The notes under the pieces: model-generated | Told to the model about the DNA's origin: nothing | Databases searched by the model: none | What the model saw: the letters and a program-made list of their open reading frames with translations, nothing else | NCBI GenBank assembly: GCA_039704465.1 | Contig: JASFAU010000009.1 | Coordinates: forward strand, 310,001-374,000 | DNA length: 64,000 nucleotides | Source: Plasmodiophora brassicae | Lineage: Eukaryota; Endomyxa; Phytomyxea; Plasmodiophorida; Plasmodiophoridae | Reading direction: 5' to 3' | In this document: one piece after another, positions 10,028 through 18,943 of the stretch | Position numbering within the stretch: position 1 is the stretch's first letter | Layout: every line of letters starts with the position of its first letter | Translations under genes and position numbers: made by a program

Positions 10028-11381
10028 AGCGATTGGGTCTCCGCCGGTTTCGGGAGCGAGGGCCAGGTTTATCGGGATATCGAGCATGAAATTCAGCAAT
10101 CGCTTGGTCCAGGCCTCCTGTCCCATGGAGATTGCCCGCGGGTTCCCAGGTGCGATCGGACGGGGAGTATCCTTCCCAATCTATGAGATATTGCAACCGC
10201 CCCGACCGGTATCGGGAATCCAAGATCGACTTAACGATGAACAGGGGCTGGTCGTCATCTTCCAATACAATGGGCGGCGGCGGTGGCTGTTGGCGATGTG
10301 GAAGGACATTAGGCGTATACGGTTCCAGCTGTGACACATGGAAGACGTTATGTAGGCGCGAGGTAGGAGGCAGCTTCACTTCGTATGCGACGGGGTTAAC
10401 TGTGCGAACCACTTGGAAGGGTCCCAGCAGACGGTCATCCAGTTTCCCGCACGGGCGGCCAGTCGATAAGGTTCCACGCCTGAGCATGACGAGATCGCCC
10501 ACCTGCAGTGGTGGTGGTTCGCGGCGACGGCGATCCGCAGAGCGCTTCATAGCGTCGACCGCCCGTTGCAGTTGGCCCTTCAAGTAGCGGCGAACCTTCT
10601 CAAGGAATTCGGCACGCTCATCGGCGGCTGGGTTACAGACTTGGCCATTCCTGGGTCGAGGCTCCGTCACCCTTGGATGAAACCCGTAGTTGGCGAAAAA
10701 CGGCGACATGCCGGTGGCCGAATGGTCGGCGTTGTTGTACGCGAACTCGGCCATAGGCAGAAGTTGCAGCCAGTCGTCCTGCATGTAGCTAACATAGCAG
10801 CGTAAGTATTGTTCGAGGATCTGGTTCACGCGTTCCGTCTGGCCGTCGGATTCCGGGTGCCGGGATGAAGACAAGTTCCGTTGGATACCAAGACGGTCCA
10901 GTAAGTGCTTCCAGAAGGCCGACACGAACTGGGGCCCCCGGTCGGAGACGATGTCGTCCGGTAGGCCATGCAGGCGGAATATCTGCTGCAAAAACAGGTC
11001 GGACAGCTCGACCGCTGTGAGGGTCTCCTTGCACGGAATGAAGTGGGCCATTTTCGAAAACCGGTCGACGACGACGAGGACCGAATCGTAGCCGTCGGAA
11101 ACTGGAAGCTTGACAATTAGATCCATTGAGATCGATGACCACAGAGAACTCGGCAAGGGAAGAGGCAGCAGGAGCCCGGACGGTTTGTGGCGCGGAGACT
11201 TGCTTCTCTGACAAATGTCGCAGGATGAGACGTACAGTTTGACGAAGGCCCTCATGCCAGGCCACCAAAATTCACGCTGGACAAGCCCAAGCGTTTTGCG
11301 GATACCAAAGTGACCAGAGGCCCTATTATCGTGGAGTTGCCGGAGGATCTCGATCTTGCATTCGTCTCCGGAGACGACCAA
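10026..11381 (-). CDS. Integrase with C-terminal chromodomain (3' part of pol)
   Basis: An open frame of about 450 residues. It starts with the HHCC zinc-binding region (H-x-x-x-x-[12 protein letters not shown]). The catalytic core follows, with [29 protein letters not shown] and a downstream [10 protein letters not shown], giving the D, D-35-E triad. The GPY/F region ([21 protein letters not shown]) precedes a chromodomain ([20 protein letters not shown], then [14 protein letters not shown]). Chromodomain integrases define chromoviruses and direct insertion to heterochromatin-marked sites. The frame starts without an ATG because it continues pol from upstream through disrupted sequence. This domain set looks intact. 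Confidence 0.93.
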   Translation of the reverse strand: MVVSGDECKIEILRQLHDNRASGHFGIRKTLGLVQREFWWPGMRAFVKLYVSSCDICQRSKSPRHKPSGLLLPLPLPSSLWSSISMDLIVKLPVSDGYDSVLVVVDRFSKMAHFIPCKETLTAVELSDLFLQQIFRLHGLPDDIVSDRGPQFVSAFWKHLLDRLGIQRNLSSSRHPESDGQTERVNQILEQYLRCYVSYMQDDWLQLLPMAEFAYNNADHSATGMSPFFANYGFHPRVTEPRPRNGQVCNPAADERAEFLEKVRRYLKGQLQRAVDAMKRSADRRRREPPPLQVGDLVMLRRGTLSTGRPCGKLDDRLLGPFQVVRTVNPVAYEVKLPPTSRLHNVFHVSQLEPYTPNVLPHRQQPPPPPIVLEDDDQPLFIVKSILDSRYRSGRLQYLIDWEGYSPSDRTWEPAGNLHGTGGLDQAIAEFHARYPDKPGPRSRNRRRPNR

Positions 11382-11472
11382 GGAGCGTCCTTTGTACAGG
11401 AGGCCGTCTCTCAGGCAATACTTCCTACCTTGAGGTCGGTCGAGCAGACCGGCAATCTTGGCGACGAACGGA

Positions 11473-13440
11473 TCACTCGCTTGGTGTCGTCGGATACGGT
11501 CTAGAGAGGCTCGGACGGAGCCGCCTCCGCGTGGACGGTGAACGCGTCCACCACGGGGGGGACGGAACTAGGCGATGAAGCGGGAGCAGTTGGAGAGATT
11601 GTTGCAGGATGCCTTCTTCAGACGCCGTCGGGACGTACTCCGGGCGGCGCGTCAAGGCGTCAGGTTTACCGTGCAAGCGGCCCGGTCGGTGCTGAATCAT
11701 GAAGTCGAAGCCGCTAAGCAGTTGGGACCATCGGATTTGGCGCGGATTGCTTGTGGGTCGTCATCATGAAGTACTTGAGGTTGCGGTGGTCGCTGTGCAC
11801 AAGTGTCTGATGTTCATCCGAATCCAGGAACTGGCGCCATTTCTCGAAGGACGCAACAACGGCCAGGAGCTCTTTGTCGTAGACCGCATATCGGATCTCA
11901 GCGGGGTCCAGTTTCCTCGAAAAGAACGCCAGAGGGTGTAAGTCCCCGTCACGGCCCCGTTGTGAGAGGACCATGGCAATGGCGAAGTCGGAGGCATCCG
12001 TTTCAATCTCGCACGGCACGCTAGGATCGAAGTGGGCGAGGACCGGAGCGCGTGTGAACGCGCTCTTCAGAGTTGCGAAGGCGGTCGAAGCAGTCTCGTT
12101 CCAGATAAATTCGGTTTCCCCGCGAGTAAGGTTCGTCAAGGGAAGTGCGATCTCCGCGAAATGCGGGATGAACTTTCGGTAGAAGTTGGCGAACCCAAGG
12201 AAGACTTGCAGCCCGTGGAGGTCACGCGGCGGGGCCCACGCGAGTATTGTGTCTACTGGGCTGGGATCCAACCGGAGGCCGTCCTTGGACACTAAGTAGC
12301 CGAGGAATTCGACCTCCGGTGCGTCGAACAAGCACTTAGACAGTTTGGCCGTCAGGCGCGCGGAGCGTAGACGTTCGAGCACCAAACGCACGTGCTGTTC
12401 ATGTTCCTCAGCATTCTTGGAGAAAATCAAGATGTCGTCAAGGTAAACAACAACGAAACGGTCAATGAAGTCGCTGAATGTCTCGTTCATGAAGGCTTGA
12501 AAGGATGCCGGGGCGTTGGCAAGCCCGAAGGGCATAACCAGGTACTCGAACAATCCGTACGGTGTCCGGAATGCTGTCTTCCATTCGTCACCTTCGCGAA
12601 TGCGGATCTGGTTGTACGCACTTCGAAGGTCGATCTTGAGAAGACCGTTGCTTGACCGAGTGTCGAAAGCAGCTGGTCGATGAGCGGAAGTGGGTAACGG
12701 TTCTTCACGGTGACCGAGTTCAGGCCTCGGTAATCAACGCAAAGCCGTAACGAACCATCCTTCTTCTTCGCGAAAAGGATCGGCGCGCCGGCAGATGAAC
12801 GCGACGGCCGTATGAAGTTCGACTGGAGGTTATCTTCCAAATACTTCTTGAGGGCTACCTGTTCGCGGGGAGACAAGCCGTAGAGGCGACAGAATGGAGG
12901 CTCCGTCCCCGGTTTCAGGTCGATCGAGCAGTCAGAGGCGCGGTGCGGCGGTAAGGATGTGGCGGTGGCCTCGTCGAACACGTCGGCAAAATCCTGGTAT
13001 TTTTCAGGTATCTTCGTCTGCTCTGACTCGGTGTCCTCGGTCCACGTATAATGGATGAGGTAGCACTGAGCGTCGTCCATGAGTGCGTCCAGGAACGGTT
13101 CGGCGTCGACTAGATGGATGGGAACGTTGGCCGCCAGAGGTTCTTCAGTGCTTGGTGCCGGCAAGGGAACGTGGTCGATCCGCGTCCCGTCGCCTTGATT
13201 AGAATCCGTGGGCCGTACGTCGCACGACGACTGTGGAGCATCTCCGGCTAGAACGTCAGGGCCGGCGTTCGGCGGGGCGATCGGACAGGCGTCGTCAGAT
13301 GACGTGTTTAGATAAGCACGAAGGTCGACGCGTGCGGGTTCGCGGCACATAGTGACGAAGGCAAGCGCCCAAGCGGCCGCCACGATGGATGAGCACATGA
13401 ACAGGCTGACCACCTGGCGTGCCCTGGAACCGTCGTCCAA
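11473..13440 (-). pseudogene. Reverse transcriptase-RNase H (pol), frameshifted
   Basis: RT begins in the frame 13440-12487 ([39 protein letters not shown]). It resumes in another frame at 12553-11714 with [31 protein letters not shown] and the RNase H start (ETDASDFAIAMVLSQ, YDKELLAVV). The break near 12636-12640 looks like a single missing base where KIDLRSAY should be read. A second break near 11745 separates KYFMMTTH from the RNase H tail (IQHRPGRLHGKPDALTRR, 11700-11473). With these shifts the polyprotein cannot be made as read, so the copy is either defective or carries assembly indels. Confidence 0.88.
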
Positions 13441-13502
13441 ACGACAATCTGGTAGACGTCGACCGGCTCCCCGCCTGTGTCGCTGCTCCCGCGCCGGCGA
13501 CG

Positions 13503-14468
13503 TTAGCCAGCCTGTCTGGTCGGGGAACGATTCGAGCTCGAGGCAGTTCGCAGGGGTGTTACCGGTGTCAGCCGTTTCCAGGTCGCCAGCGGCTTTGTCC
13601 TGAGTCTCAATTGCGGCTGTCGCCAGGACTCTGCCACCCGGCGTTCATCGTTGGCCGCAGGCGGCAATGGTGTCACGATCAGGTCTTGTGCGGAAGTTGG
13701 ATCTGGATGTTGTTTTGTGTTAACAGGCGCCTGGGCGATGAGCGGAGCTGCACTAGAGGCGTCCAGGGCCGGATAACGGCAGTCGTCGTGTGGCGCAGCC
13801 ACGCTTGCCTCGGTTGTCTCAGCTTCTGCATGGCCAGGATCCGCCACAGTTGTCGGCGTTGACGTTGACGGCGAGGGGGGGCACTGGCGCGGCGAGACGA
13901 GCCGCCGGCGCCAATCCACATCTGGATTAGTCTGGGCTAGCCAGGGCAGACCCAGGATGACGGGATAGGTCGGCGAATTGATCAGATTCAGGACGATCTC
14001 ACACGAGAACTGGGCGTCCACCGTCGTTCTCAACGGCTGAGTCTCCTGTGATATAGGTGCGAGCTGGCGGCCGTCGACAACGCGGACAGGTATCGGACGA
14101 TGCGTCGGGCGGGTAGGCAGAACGTGGAGCCGCGCGAAGGACCAGTCGATAAAGTTGCTAGTCGCGCCACAGTCGATCAAGGCCGTTGTCGAGATACTTT
14201 CGGACCCGGTGTATATGGTCATCGGAAGTACGAGATGCGGGACAGAGCGGGCGTGGAGAAACATGAGATCGCTTATTTGAACAGGGTCGGGTTCGGATGA
14301 CAATGCAGAGTTTACTGGGTGGCCGGCGAACCCGTTGGCGGTCACCCTGGACATTTCCCGGTGCAACCGGCGGCCGTTTCGGGCAATCCGCGATCCGGTG
14401 GCCATCTTCTTTGCAGTAGAAGCAGAGGCCGTCCTTGCGGGCACGCTCACGGGCATCGGCGGCGACAA
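13503..14468 (-). CDS. Retroviral-type aspartic protease and linker (pro)
   Basis: The frame contains [13 protein letters not shown], the DSG/T-type active-site motif with Cys in place of Ser (D-C-G-A-T), and [10 protein letters not shown], the second hydrophobic strand (ILG). It overlaps the end of gag in a different frame, so a programmed or mutational shift joins them near 14280-14400. Its C-terminal half is a Pro/Ser/Thr-rich linker that ends at a TAA just before the RT frame. Confidence 0.8.
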   Translation of the reverse strand: MSPPMPVSVPARTASASTAKKMATGSRIARNGRRLHREMSRVTANGFAGHPVNSALSSEPDPVQISDLMFLHARSVPHLVLPMTIYTGSESISTTALIDCGATSNFIDWSFARLHVLPTRPTHRPIPVRVVDGRQLAPISQETQPLRTTVDAQFSCEIVLNLINSPTYPVILGLPWLAQTNPDVDWRRRLVSPRQCPPSPSTSTPTTVADPGHAEAETTEASVAAPHDDCRYPALDASSAAPLIAQAPVNTKQHPDPTSAQDLIVTPLPPAANDERRVAESWRQPQLRLRTKPLATWKRLTPVTPLRTASSSNRSPTRQAG

Positions 14469-15189
14469 CCTTCGGAACGGGGTAGCGCGGGCAGAGGTGT
14501 TTCGCCTTTTTGACCATCTCGTCGAAGTCGGTGATCATGTCCTCGAACAGTTTTTCCGACAAGGCAGTATGCAGCGACTTCCGGAACTTCGACGCGCGCC
14601 GGGCCGAACTCATCTTGAAGGTTGCATCCGCGCGCTGAAGCGCTTGATACAAATTGTTGAACATCAACACATGCTCTTCGACAGGTTCGGTCTGGGTGAG
14701 GTTGTCGAAGCACTCCTCCAGCTGTTCGAACGTCGGCACCGGAAACCATTTTGACATCGCGTAGGACAGGTCGGCCATCGTGGCGTCGTCCGGCAGCCCG
14801 AAATAGACTTCCAACGCCGGGCCTTCCAGCGATCTAAGAAGGGCGCTGTGCGCCGCCGGCGGAAGGCGGGTCGTCGATGACGGGAGCTGCAGCGTCCTTG
14901 ACAGACACTTCAGAAAGTCGCGGGAGTTCGTGGAACTGTCGCGAATACGCCCGGTAAAGCGGGGCAGGTGGATCTGGTGGTCGACGATGTGTCGGGATGT
15001 CGGCGACGGCTCGCTCGGCGGCATCTTGTCGGGCAGCGAGCGATTTATCGCTGTCCCAACGGCATCTTCGACCCGGTCGGCCACTACGGACTGCATAGCT
15101 TTCAGCTGGTGCAGCATGTCGCTGACAGTGAGCGTGAGGTCCCGCACTTGATCTGCCAGTGCGGCGATCTGGTCCTCGCTCGTTGTCAT
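14158..15189 (-). CDS. Gag-like protein with CCHC zinc knuckle
   Basis: The ATG at 15189 opens MTTSEDQIAALADQVRDLTL, a coiled-coil start. A Ty3-type capsid region follows (LPRFTGRIRDSS, LPDDATMADLSYAMSKWFP, FDNLTQTEPVEEHVLMFNNL). A nucleocapsid knuckle C-x2-C-x4-H-x4-C ([19 protein letters not shown]) comes next. The frame runs out of homology past about 14350, where the protease frame takes over. Gag packages the element RNA into virus-like particles. Confidence 0.88.
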   Translation of the reverse strand: MTTSEDQIAALADQVRDLTLTVSDMLHQLKAMQSVVADRVEDAVGTAINRSLPDKMPPSEPSPTSRHIVDHQIHLPRFTGRIRDSSTNSRDFLKCLSRTLQLPSSTTRLPPAAHSALLRSLEGPALEVYFGLPDDATMADLSYAMSKWFPVPTFEQLEECFDNLTQTEPVEEHVLMFNNLYQALQRADATFKMSSARRASKFRKSLHTALSEKLFEDMITDFDEMVKKAKHLCPRYPVPKVVAADARERARKDGLCFYCKEDGHRIADCPKRPPVAPGNVQGDRQRVRRPPSKLCIVIRTRPCSNKRSHVSPRPLCPASRTSDDHIHRVRKYLDNGLDRLWRD

Positions 15190-15228
15190 CGCGAACACAC
15201 CGGTAGACGGACAGGAAACGGGACGGCA

Positions 15229-15345
15229 GGAACGGAGCGGGCGGAACGGAGCGGGCGGAACGGAGCGGGCGGAACGGAGCGGGCGGAACGGAGCGGGCGG
15301 AACGGAGCGGGCGGAACGGAGCGGGCGGAACGGGGCGGGCGGGAC
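15229..15345 (-). repeat. 14-bp minisatellite in the LTR-element leader
   Basis: About eight head-to-tail copies of GGAACGGAGCGGGC, the last slightly changed, lie between the primer-binding site and the gag ATG. They are therefore in the 5' leader of the element RNA. Copies are nearly identical, which suggests recent expansion or homogenisation. Confidence 0.92.
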
Positions 15346-15362
15346 GGCGGTGACCGTTGGTT

Positions 15363-15373
15363 AGTCCGTCAAA
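15363..15373 (-). other. Self-priming primer-binding site
   Basis: On the minus strand TTTGACGGACT begins one base after the 5' LTR. It is exactly complementary to AGTCCGTCAAA inside the LTR (11 of 11, complementarity stopping on both sides). Tf1 and relatives prime reverse transcription with the first 11 nt of their own mRNA. The match implies transcription starting at that A in the LTR. Confidence 0.82.
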
Positions 15374-15374
15374 A

Positions 15375-15461
15375 TGTCACGATCAGGCAAGCTGATGCAA
15401 CGAACGCTTTGACGGACTGGCGAAGTCCGTCGCGGGGTTCGGGATTTATTCAGTTATCACA
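15375..15461 (-). repeat. 5' LTR (87 bp)
   Basis: Identical to the 3' LTR. If the self-primer marks the RNA start, U3 is only about 43 bp and R-U5 about 44 bp. Confidence 0.95.
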
Positions 15462-15466
15462 ATGTG
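15462..15466. repeat. ATGTG target-site duplication, right copy
   Basis: The same five bases as 9921-9925, directly after the LTR end. Confidence 0.92.
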
Positions 15467-15619
15467 CGCTCACACCGACTCGACAACCACAGAATGGAGA
15501 AGCCCAGTTTTCTGCAGGGGCTAAATATAACGTGCATGCTGGCGAGTGATCTGATTTACTGTGCACACAACGCTGTGGTTCCTTCACAATCCAGCTTTGA
15601 AAATTGCAGGATTTGGCCA

Positions 15620-15646
15620 GCGAACGTACAATAATTGTACGTTCGC
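15620..15646. repeat. Subterminal palindrome D
   Basis: Perfect 13-bp arms (GCGAACGTACAAT and complement) around a central A. It is the inner palindrome of the right end, counterpart of C at the left. Confidence 0.88.
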
Positions 15647-15685
15647 CTCAATTGGGCTCAGGTCCGTGATTGCCCAAAAATGCGC

Positions 15686-15708
15686 GAACGTACAATTATT
15701 GTACGCTC
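15686..15708. repeat. Subterminal palindrome E
   Basis: GAACGTACAAT, central T, ATTGTACGCTC with one arm mismatch. It lies 12 bp inside the right transposon end, the counterpart of A. Confidence 0.85.
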
Positions 15709-15720
15709 CCGCGATCAGGG

Positions 15721-15724
15721 CTAT
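15721..15724. repeat. CTAT target-site duplication, right copy
   Basis: Directly follows CGATCAGGG, in the same orientation as 7849-7852. Confidence 0.7.
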
Positions 15725-15823
15725 GGCGCGGTGACCCGATCCGGCGTTCCCAGCAAGTCGCGAATGTATTTGTTTGGGAACGATGAGAACGGATCGTTGA
15801 GGCCTGTGGGAAGGTCGATGGGA

Positions 15824-17302
15824 CTAGGCGGCCAGGGCGGCCCTGGCCGCGTGGGACTTGGATTTCTGGTGCCTTGACCTTCCACCACGTGTCATGAACC
15901 ATTTGTCGCAGACGTCACAGCTGTAACGCTTGGTCCTGACAGGCATATGCCTATGGAGATGTGCCTTGACGACAGACCTCGAACGGTGTTGGTAGTCACA
16001 ATACGGGCACATCGCGGCTAGCGAAGATGGATCTTGAAGGATAGCAGCGAAGGCGATTTTAAGCCATGTCTCCCTATCGAACTCCTCGCCCGCACTCGTC
16101 GCTTCGGTGGCGACGACTGGCCCCGCTGATCCATCACTGGTCCGATCTGCAGCAGTGTCCCCGATCGCATTCGACGTCGCTGCCATTTCTGGACGATCTT
16201 CCGTCATGATGGTACCTGGATGGGGACGATCCGTGCGGCGCCTGTTCCGTGCTGGACGCGGTTGGGCATCGTTGGCATGGCGTCGCTTGCCGCGCTTGAC
16301 ACCATCCGCCGGGCCTTGTCCTTTCGATTTGCCACGCCTGACAGGCATCTCGGGTGCCGGACGAACCTGGTGACCACTGGGATCAACGCCTAGATGTTCA
16401 TGAAATATGTACGGAGGCAGGCCAGAGCGGTACGCAGGGCCCATATCTCCCCACGATGAAGCCTGCCCAGAGTGCAGGTCATCGGACGCAGCAGAAGCTT
16501 GCATGGCGTCGTCAGGGTGTACGGCCGGTTCATCACGAGCCGGGCGGGGGCCCTGCAGCGGGTCATGGTAGCTGTGGGCAATTGGAGGCAGATCGGGACC
16601 AGGAGTGGACCATGGGGTTTGCCCTGGCGAGACTTGACTCGTCGGAAACGATTCCTCATTCGAGCGCCTGCCACCCGTAGAGCCGTGCGACATCGGCGTC
16701 GATGACGAGGGCAGAGATAATGGCCGGCCATCTAGCAACATTTGCATCATATTCATGTACGACATCGTTGTGGGAGTCGCAGATGCACTCATCGATGCCG
16801 GGGACGACATTGGCGAATACAATCCGTGCTGATTCTGATATGAACTCGCTGCCGGCGGTTTCGTTTCATCGCCAGGGTTGCCAAAGTTGTTCGATAAGTC
16901 AACCGAAGGCAGACCAGTCGTCGTCGGCGGTGCCTGAGAAGATGCCCACTGGTAGGGCATGGACTGCGGGTTGGGTGGAAGCATCGACACCGGTGGCCGT
17001 GTTGCAGCTGCTGGTGGCTGGAGTGTAGGATAGTCAGCGGCGGAAGGCATCCAATGCAAGACGTTGCCGTGGAAATACGGCGACCAAGTCGCGAAGTAAT
17101 ACATGCCATTGTACGGCATGGGGTTCGTGCCGGACGGATCCAGTTGCGGGCCACGAACCTGATGCGCGCTCGACGACGACGAGCATTGTCGAGCGGGCGG
17201 ACAGCTTCCGTCGACGGAGCCGGAATGGATCGGCACCACGAATGTCACTAGAACAATGAGGCATACGTCGGCGACCCCTCGTGCCGTTGCTAACGAAGCC
17301 AT
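15824..17302 (-). CDS. Signal-peptide C2H2 zinc-finger protein, array member 2
   Basis: The ATG at 17302 was chosen because it places a hydrophobic segment at the N-terminus (MASLATARGVADVCLIVLV, ending VVPIHSGS). That aligns with the other array members; the open frame extends further upstream but without an ATG. The protein has about 492 residues. A long Ser/Pro/Met/Gln-rich middle contains repeated YHDP- and SPG-type words. A basic patch (RRGKSKGQG...KRGKRRHAND) precedes FDRETW and two fingers (CPYCDYQHRSRSVVKAHLHRH; CDVCDKWFMTRGGRSRHQKS, ending KSH). Same architecture as 6409-7752. The DNA transposon lies 103 bp beyond its stop. Confidence 0.75.
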   Translation of the reverse strand: MASLATARGVADVCLIVLVTFVVPIHSGSVDGSCPPARQCSSSSSAHQVRGPQLDPSGTNPMPYNGMYYFATWSPYFHGNVLHWMPSAADYPTLQPPAAATRPPVSMLPPNPQSMPYQWASSQAPPTTTGLPSVDLSNNFGNPGDETKPPAASSYQNQHGLYSPMSSPASMSASATPTTMSYMNMMQMLLDGRPLSLPSSSTPMSHGSTGGRRSNEESFPTSQVSPGQTPWSTPGPDLPPIAHSYHDPLQGPRPARDEPAVHPDDAMQASAASDDLHSGQASSWGDMGPAYRSGLPPYIFHEHLGVDPSGHQVRPAPEMPVRRGKSKGQGPADGVKRGKRRHANDAQPRPARNRRRTDRPHPGTIMTEDRPEMAATSNAIGDTAADRTSDGSAGPVVATEATSAGEEFDRETWLKIAFAAILQDPSSLAAMCPYCDYQHRSRSVVKAHLHRHMPVRTKRYSCDVCDKWFMTRGGRSRHQKSKSHAARAALAA

Positions 17303-17823
17303 GCGCGTTGTTGTTTTTGTTGTTGTTGGACGTCGAAAACTCCCCGCCCGTGCAAGCGACCGCAGCAGAGCACGGTACCGAAGCGGCGGCGCACTCCGAA
17401 ATTTGACTGGAGCAGTGGAGCTGTGGAGGCTGGAGGCTGGAGCCCCGCAGGCCGCAGGTGTCTGTCCCACTCGCAGCAGCACTGCAGCAGACCCAGTCGC
17501 TGCTCCGCAAGTCCGGGGCGGCGTTCAGCGATTCAACAAACTGCGCCTGGCGACGTATGTCGGTCCAGAAACCGAAACGGAGGTTAGCATTGCACGACTC
17601 AACCAGGGACCACGCGCGTCGTCAGTACTGCCTGCCTGCGCAACCTGCGCCTGTACCTGATGCCATTGCCGAGTAGACGTTTGCCCCGCCTAATGATGCA
17701 GAAAACGCAGAATCATGGCACCATTATTCGTCTTGCCGTCGTCCATACCGGTGCGTCACTTCCTCATGTAGACCATTGCCGATTGAGATTGTCGAACCAA
17801 CCAGTTGGCGTTGATGGGAGCTG

Positions 17824-18586
17824 CTACATGTCTGTGGCGGGCGAGTGAGCACGATCGGCAATATTGTCGGCGCGCGACTTCGTCCCCAGGTGGCGTCTCA
17901 GGTCACGCGGGCGCAGATACTTCTTACCGCATGCCTCGCATCGGGACCGCTTGACCTTCACCGAACACGTACGTGCCTTGACAGGCGCCCTGCGACGGCT
18001 CGTATAACGGCGACCCGGCCGTATGAAACGACGATGGCGAAGACGCTACATGCTGCTGCTGATGATGATGGGCGACTCGTGGCGTCCATCTATGTAGGTA
18101 GTCGGATCATGACGTCCGCTGCAATTTCCAGGGACACCATGGTCACCGGGGCGGTGCATCAATGGAGTTGAATGCGGTTCCGGCGACCCGAGCTGAACCG
18201 TCGCAGAGCCGGCTCTTGGGTCGTTGTCGGCTCTGCTGGCGATGCAAGCGGATCAGATGTTCGACTGGGTACTGACTGTGCGGGTAATGCCAGAGCGTTG
18301 AGCTCGCGGCCTGTAGCCCTGCTATGATTGTAGTCCAGTTCTGCATCAGATGGAGGATCAATGGCGCTGGACGATCAAACGTGAGGGTTGTCGCACCCGA
18401 GGCGCGGATTCTCATTGGCGATATGGCGCATGTAGCCGAATGGCGTTGAGCGTCGTTACCATCGTGATAAACCCTGGGGACGATGCTATCAGCCGCAAAT
18501 TGCGCTAAATCGTGCCGATCGGATGATCTGGTAATGCCATCCATGAATGCAGGTTGAATCGGCACCACCATGCGCGTGATCAACAT
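17824..18586 (-). pseudogene. Decayed fourth member of the zinc-finger array
   Basis: An ATG at 18586 begins MLITRMVVPIQPAFMDG, clearly related to the VVPIHSGSVDG and IHFGFVDG N-termini of the neighbours. The open frame fails before the C-terminus. Further on, in frame to a TAG at 17824, is a single finger-like piece (RCEACGKKYLRPRDLRRH) whose last His is Arg, and the first finger is not recognisable. This is best read as a degenerate paralogue between two intact ones, although an intron-containing gene with a highly diverged finger is not excluded. Confidence 0.6.
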
Positions 18587-18943
18587 GGCGACGAGAATTA
18601 TCACGACGTCCCGTCGGGCCACCTTCGTCGTGTACGTACTCGGACTCTAGCTGGCGTTTGCACATGCCGCCGCTTGATGCCAATGCTGCATCGGCAGGGC
18701 ATGGCAACCTGACACCAAGGTCTATAGTTCGCCACCCAGCACTTGTGGCGAACCGCTGTTCCACAAGTACTGTACTGCTTTGGTGCGCTGCAGATGGTTG
18801 CTCCCATGGCCTGGCCCTGGCAATATCCACACGGGCACATGTTATGGGACCCTATGGGATAGCGCGCATAGTACTACTGTTTCGACAACACATTCATTTG
18901 GAAGCTGCGCCTGTATATGCCGTCCCAGGGAACGGAAACGAAT
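18587..18943. other. Intergenic stretch between array members 3 and 4
   Basis: No reading frame with family features was found here. It should hold the upstream region of the decayed copy and the 3' flank of the member at 18944-20203. Confidence 0.5.

Larger units (their letters stand above)
9926..15461 (-). mobile_element. Ty3/gypsy chromovirus (Tf1/sushi-like), full length, with 87-bp LTRs
   Basis: The 5536-bp element lies on the minus strand. It has identical 87-bp LTRs, a 5-bp ATGTG duplication, gag with a CCHC knuckle, aspartic protease (ALIDCGATS), reverse transcriptase with YLDD, RNase H, integrase and a C-terminal chromodomain. The primer site immediately after the 5' LTR is complementary to 11 nt inside the LTR, not to an obvious tRNA. 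That is the self-priming arrangement known from Tf1/sushi elements. Pol is broken by frameshifts although the LTRs are identical. The element inserted into the 5' part of the surrounding DNA transposon. Confidence 0.95.
7853..15720 (-). mobile_element. DNA transposon with CCC termini and subterminal palindromes, split by an LTR element
   Basis: The left end reads CCCTGATCG (7853-7861) and the right end is its exact inverse CGATCAGGG (15712-15720), flanked by CTAT direct repeats. Just inside each end lies a 23-bp palindrome, with further palindromes near 8078-8127 and 15620-15646. The interior carries one minus-strand gene with a piggyBac-like cysteine-rich C-terminus. Removing the nested LTR element and one copy of its 5-bp duplication leaves about 2.33 kb, a normal size for a one-gene DNA transposon. 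PiggyBac elements also have CCC ends and 4-bp duplications, but canonically TTAA, so this is either a divergent relative or a different family. It landed between two zinc-finger genes, 100 bp from the start of one and 103 bp from the stop of the other. Confidence 0.75.

Noticed and set aside
10132..10587. Plus-strand frames across the LTR element
   Set aside because: They are shadows of integrase and RT on the other strand.
15229..15345. CRISPR-like array
   Set aside because: The 14-bp units are directly abutting without spacers and lie in a retroelement leader in a eukaryotic genome.
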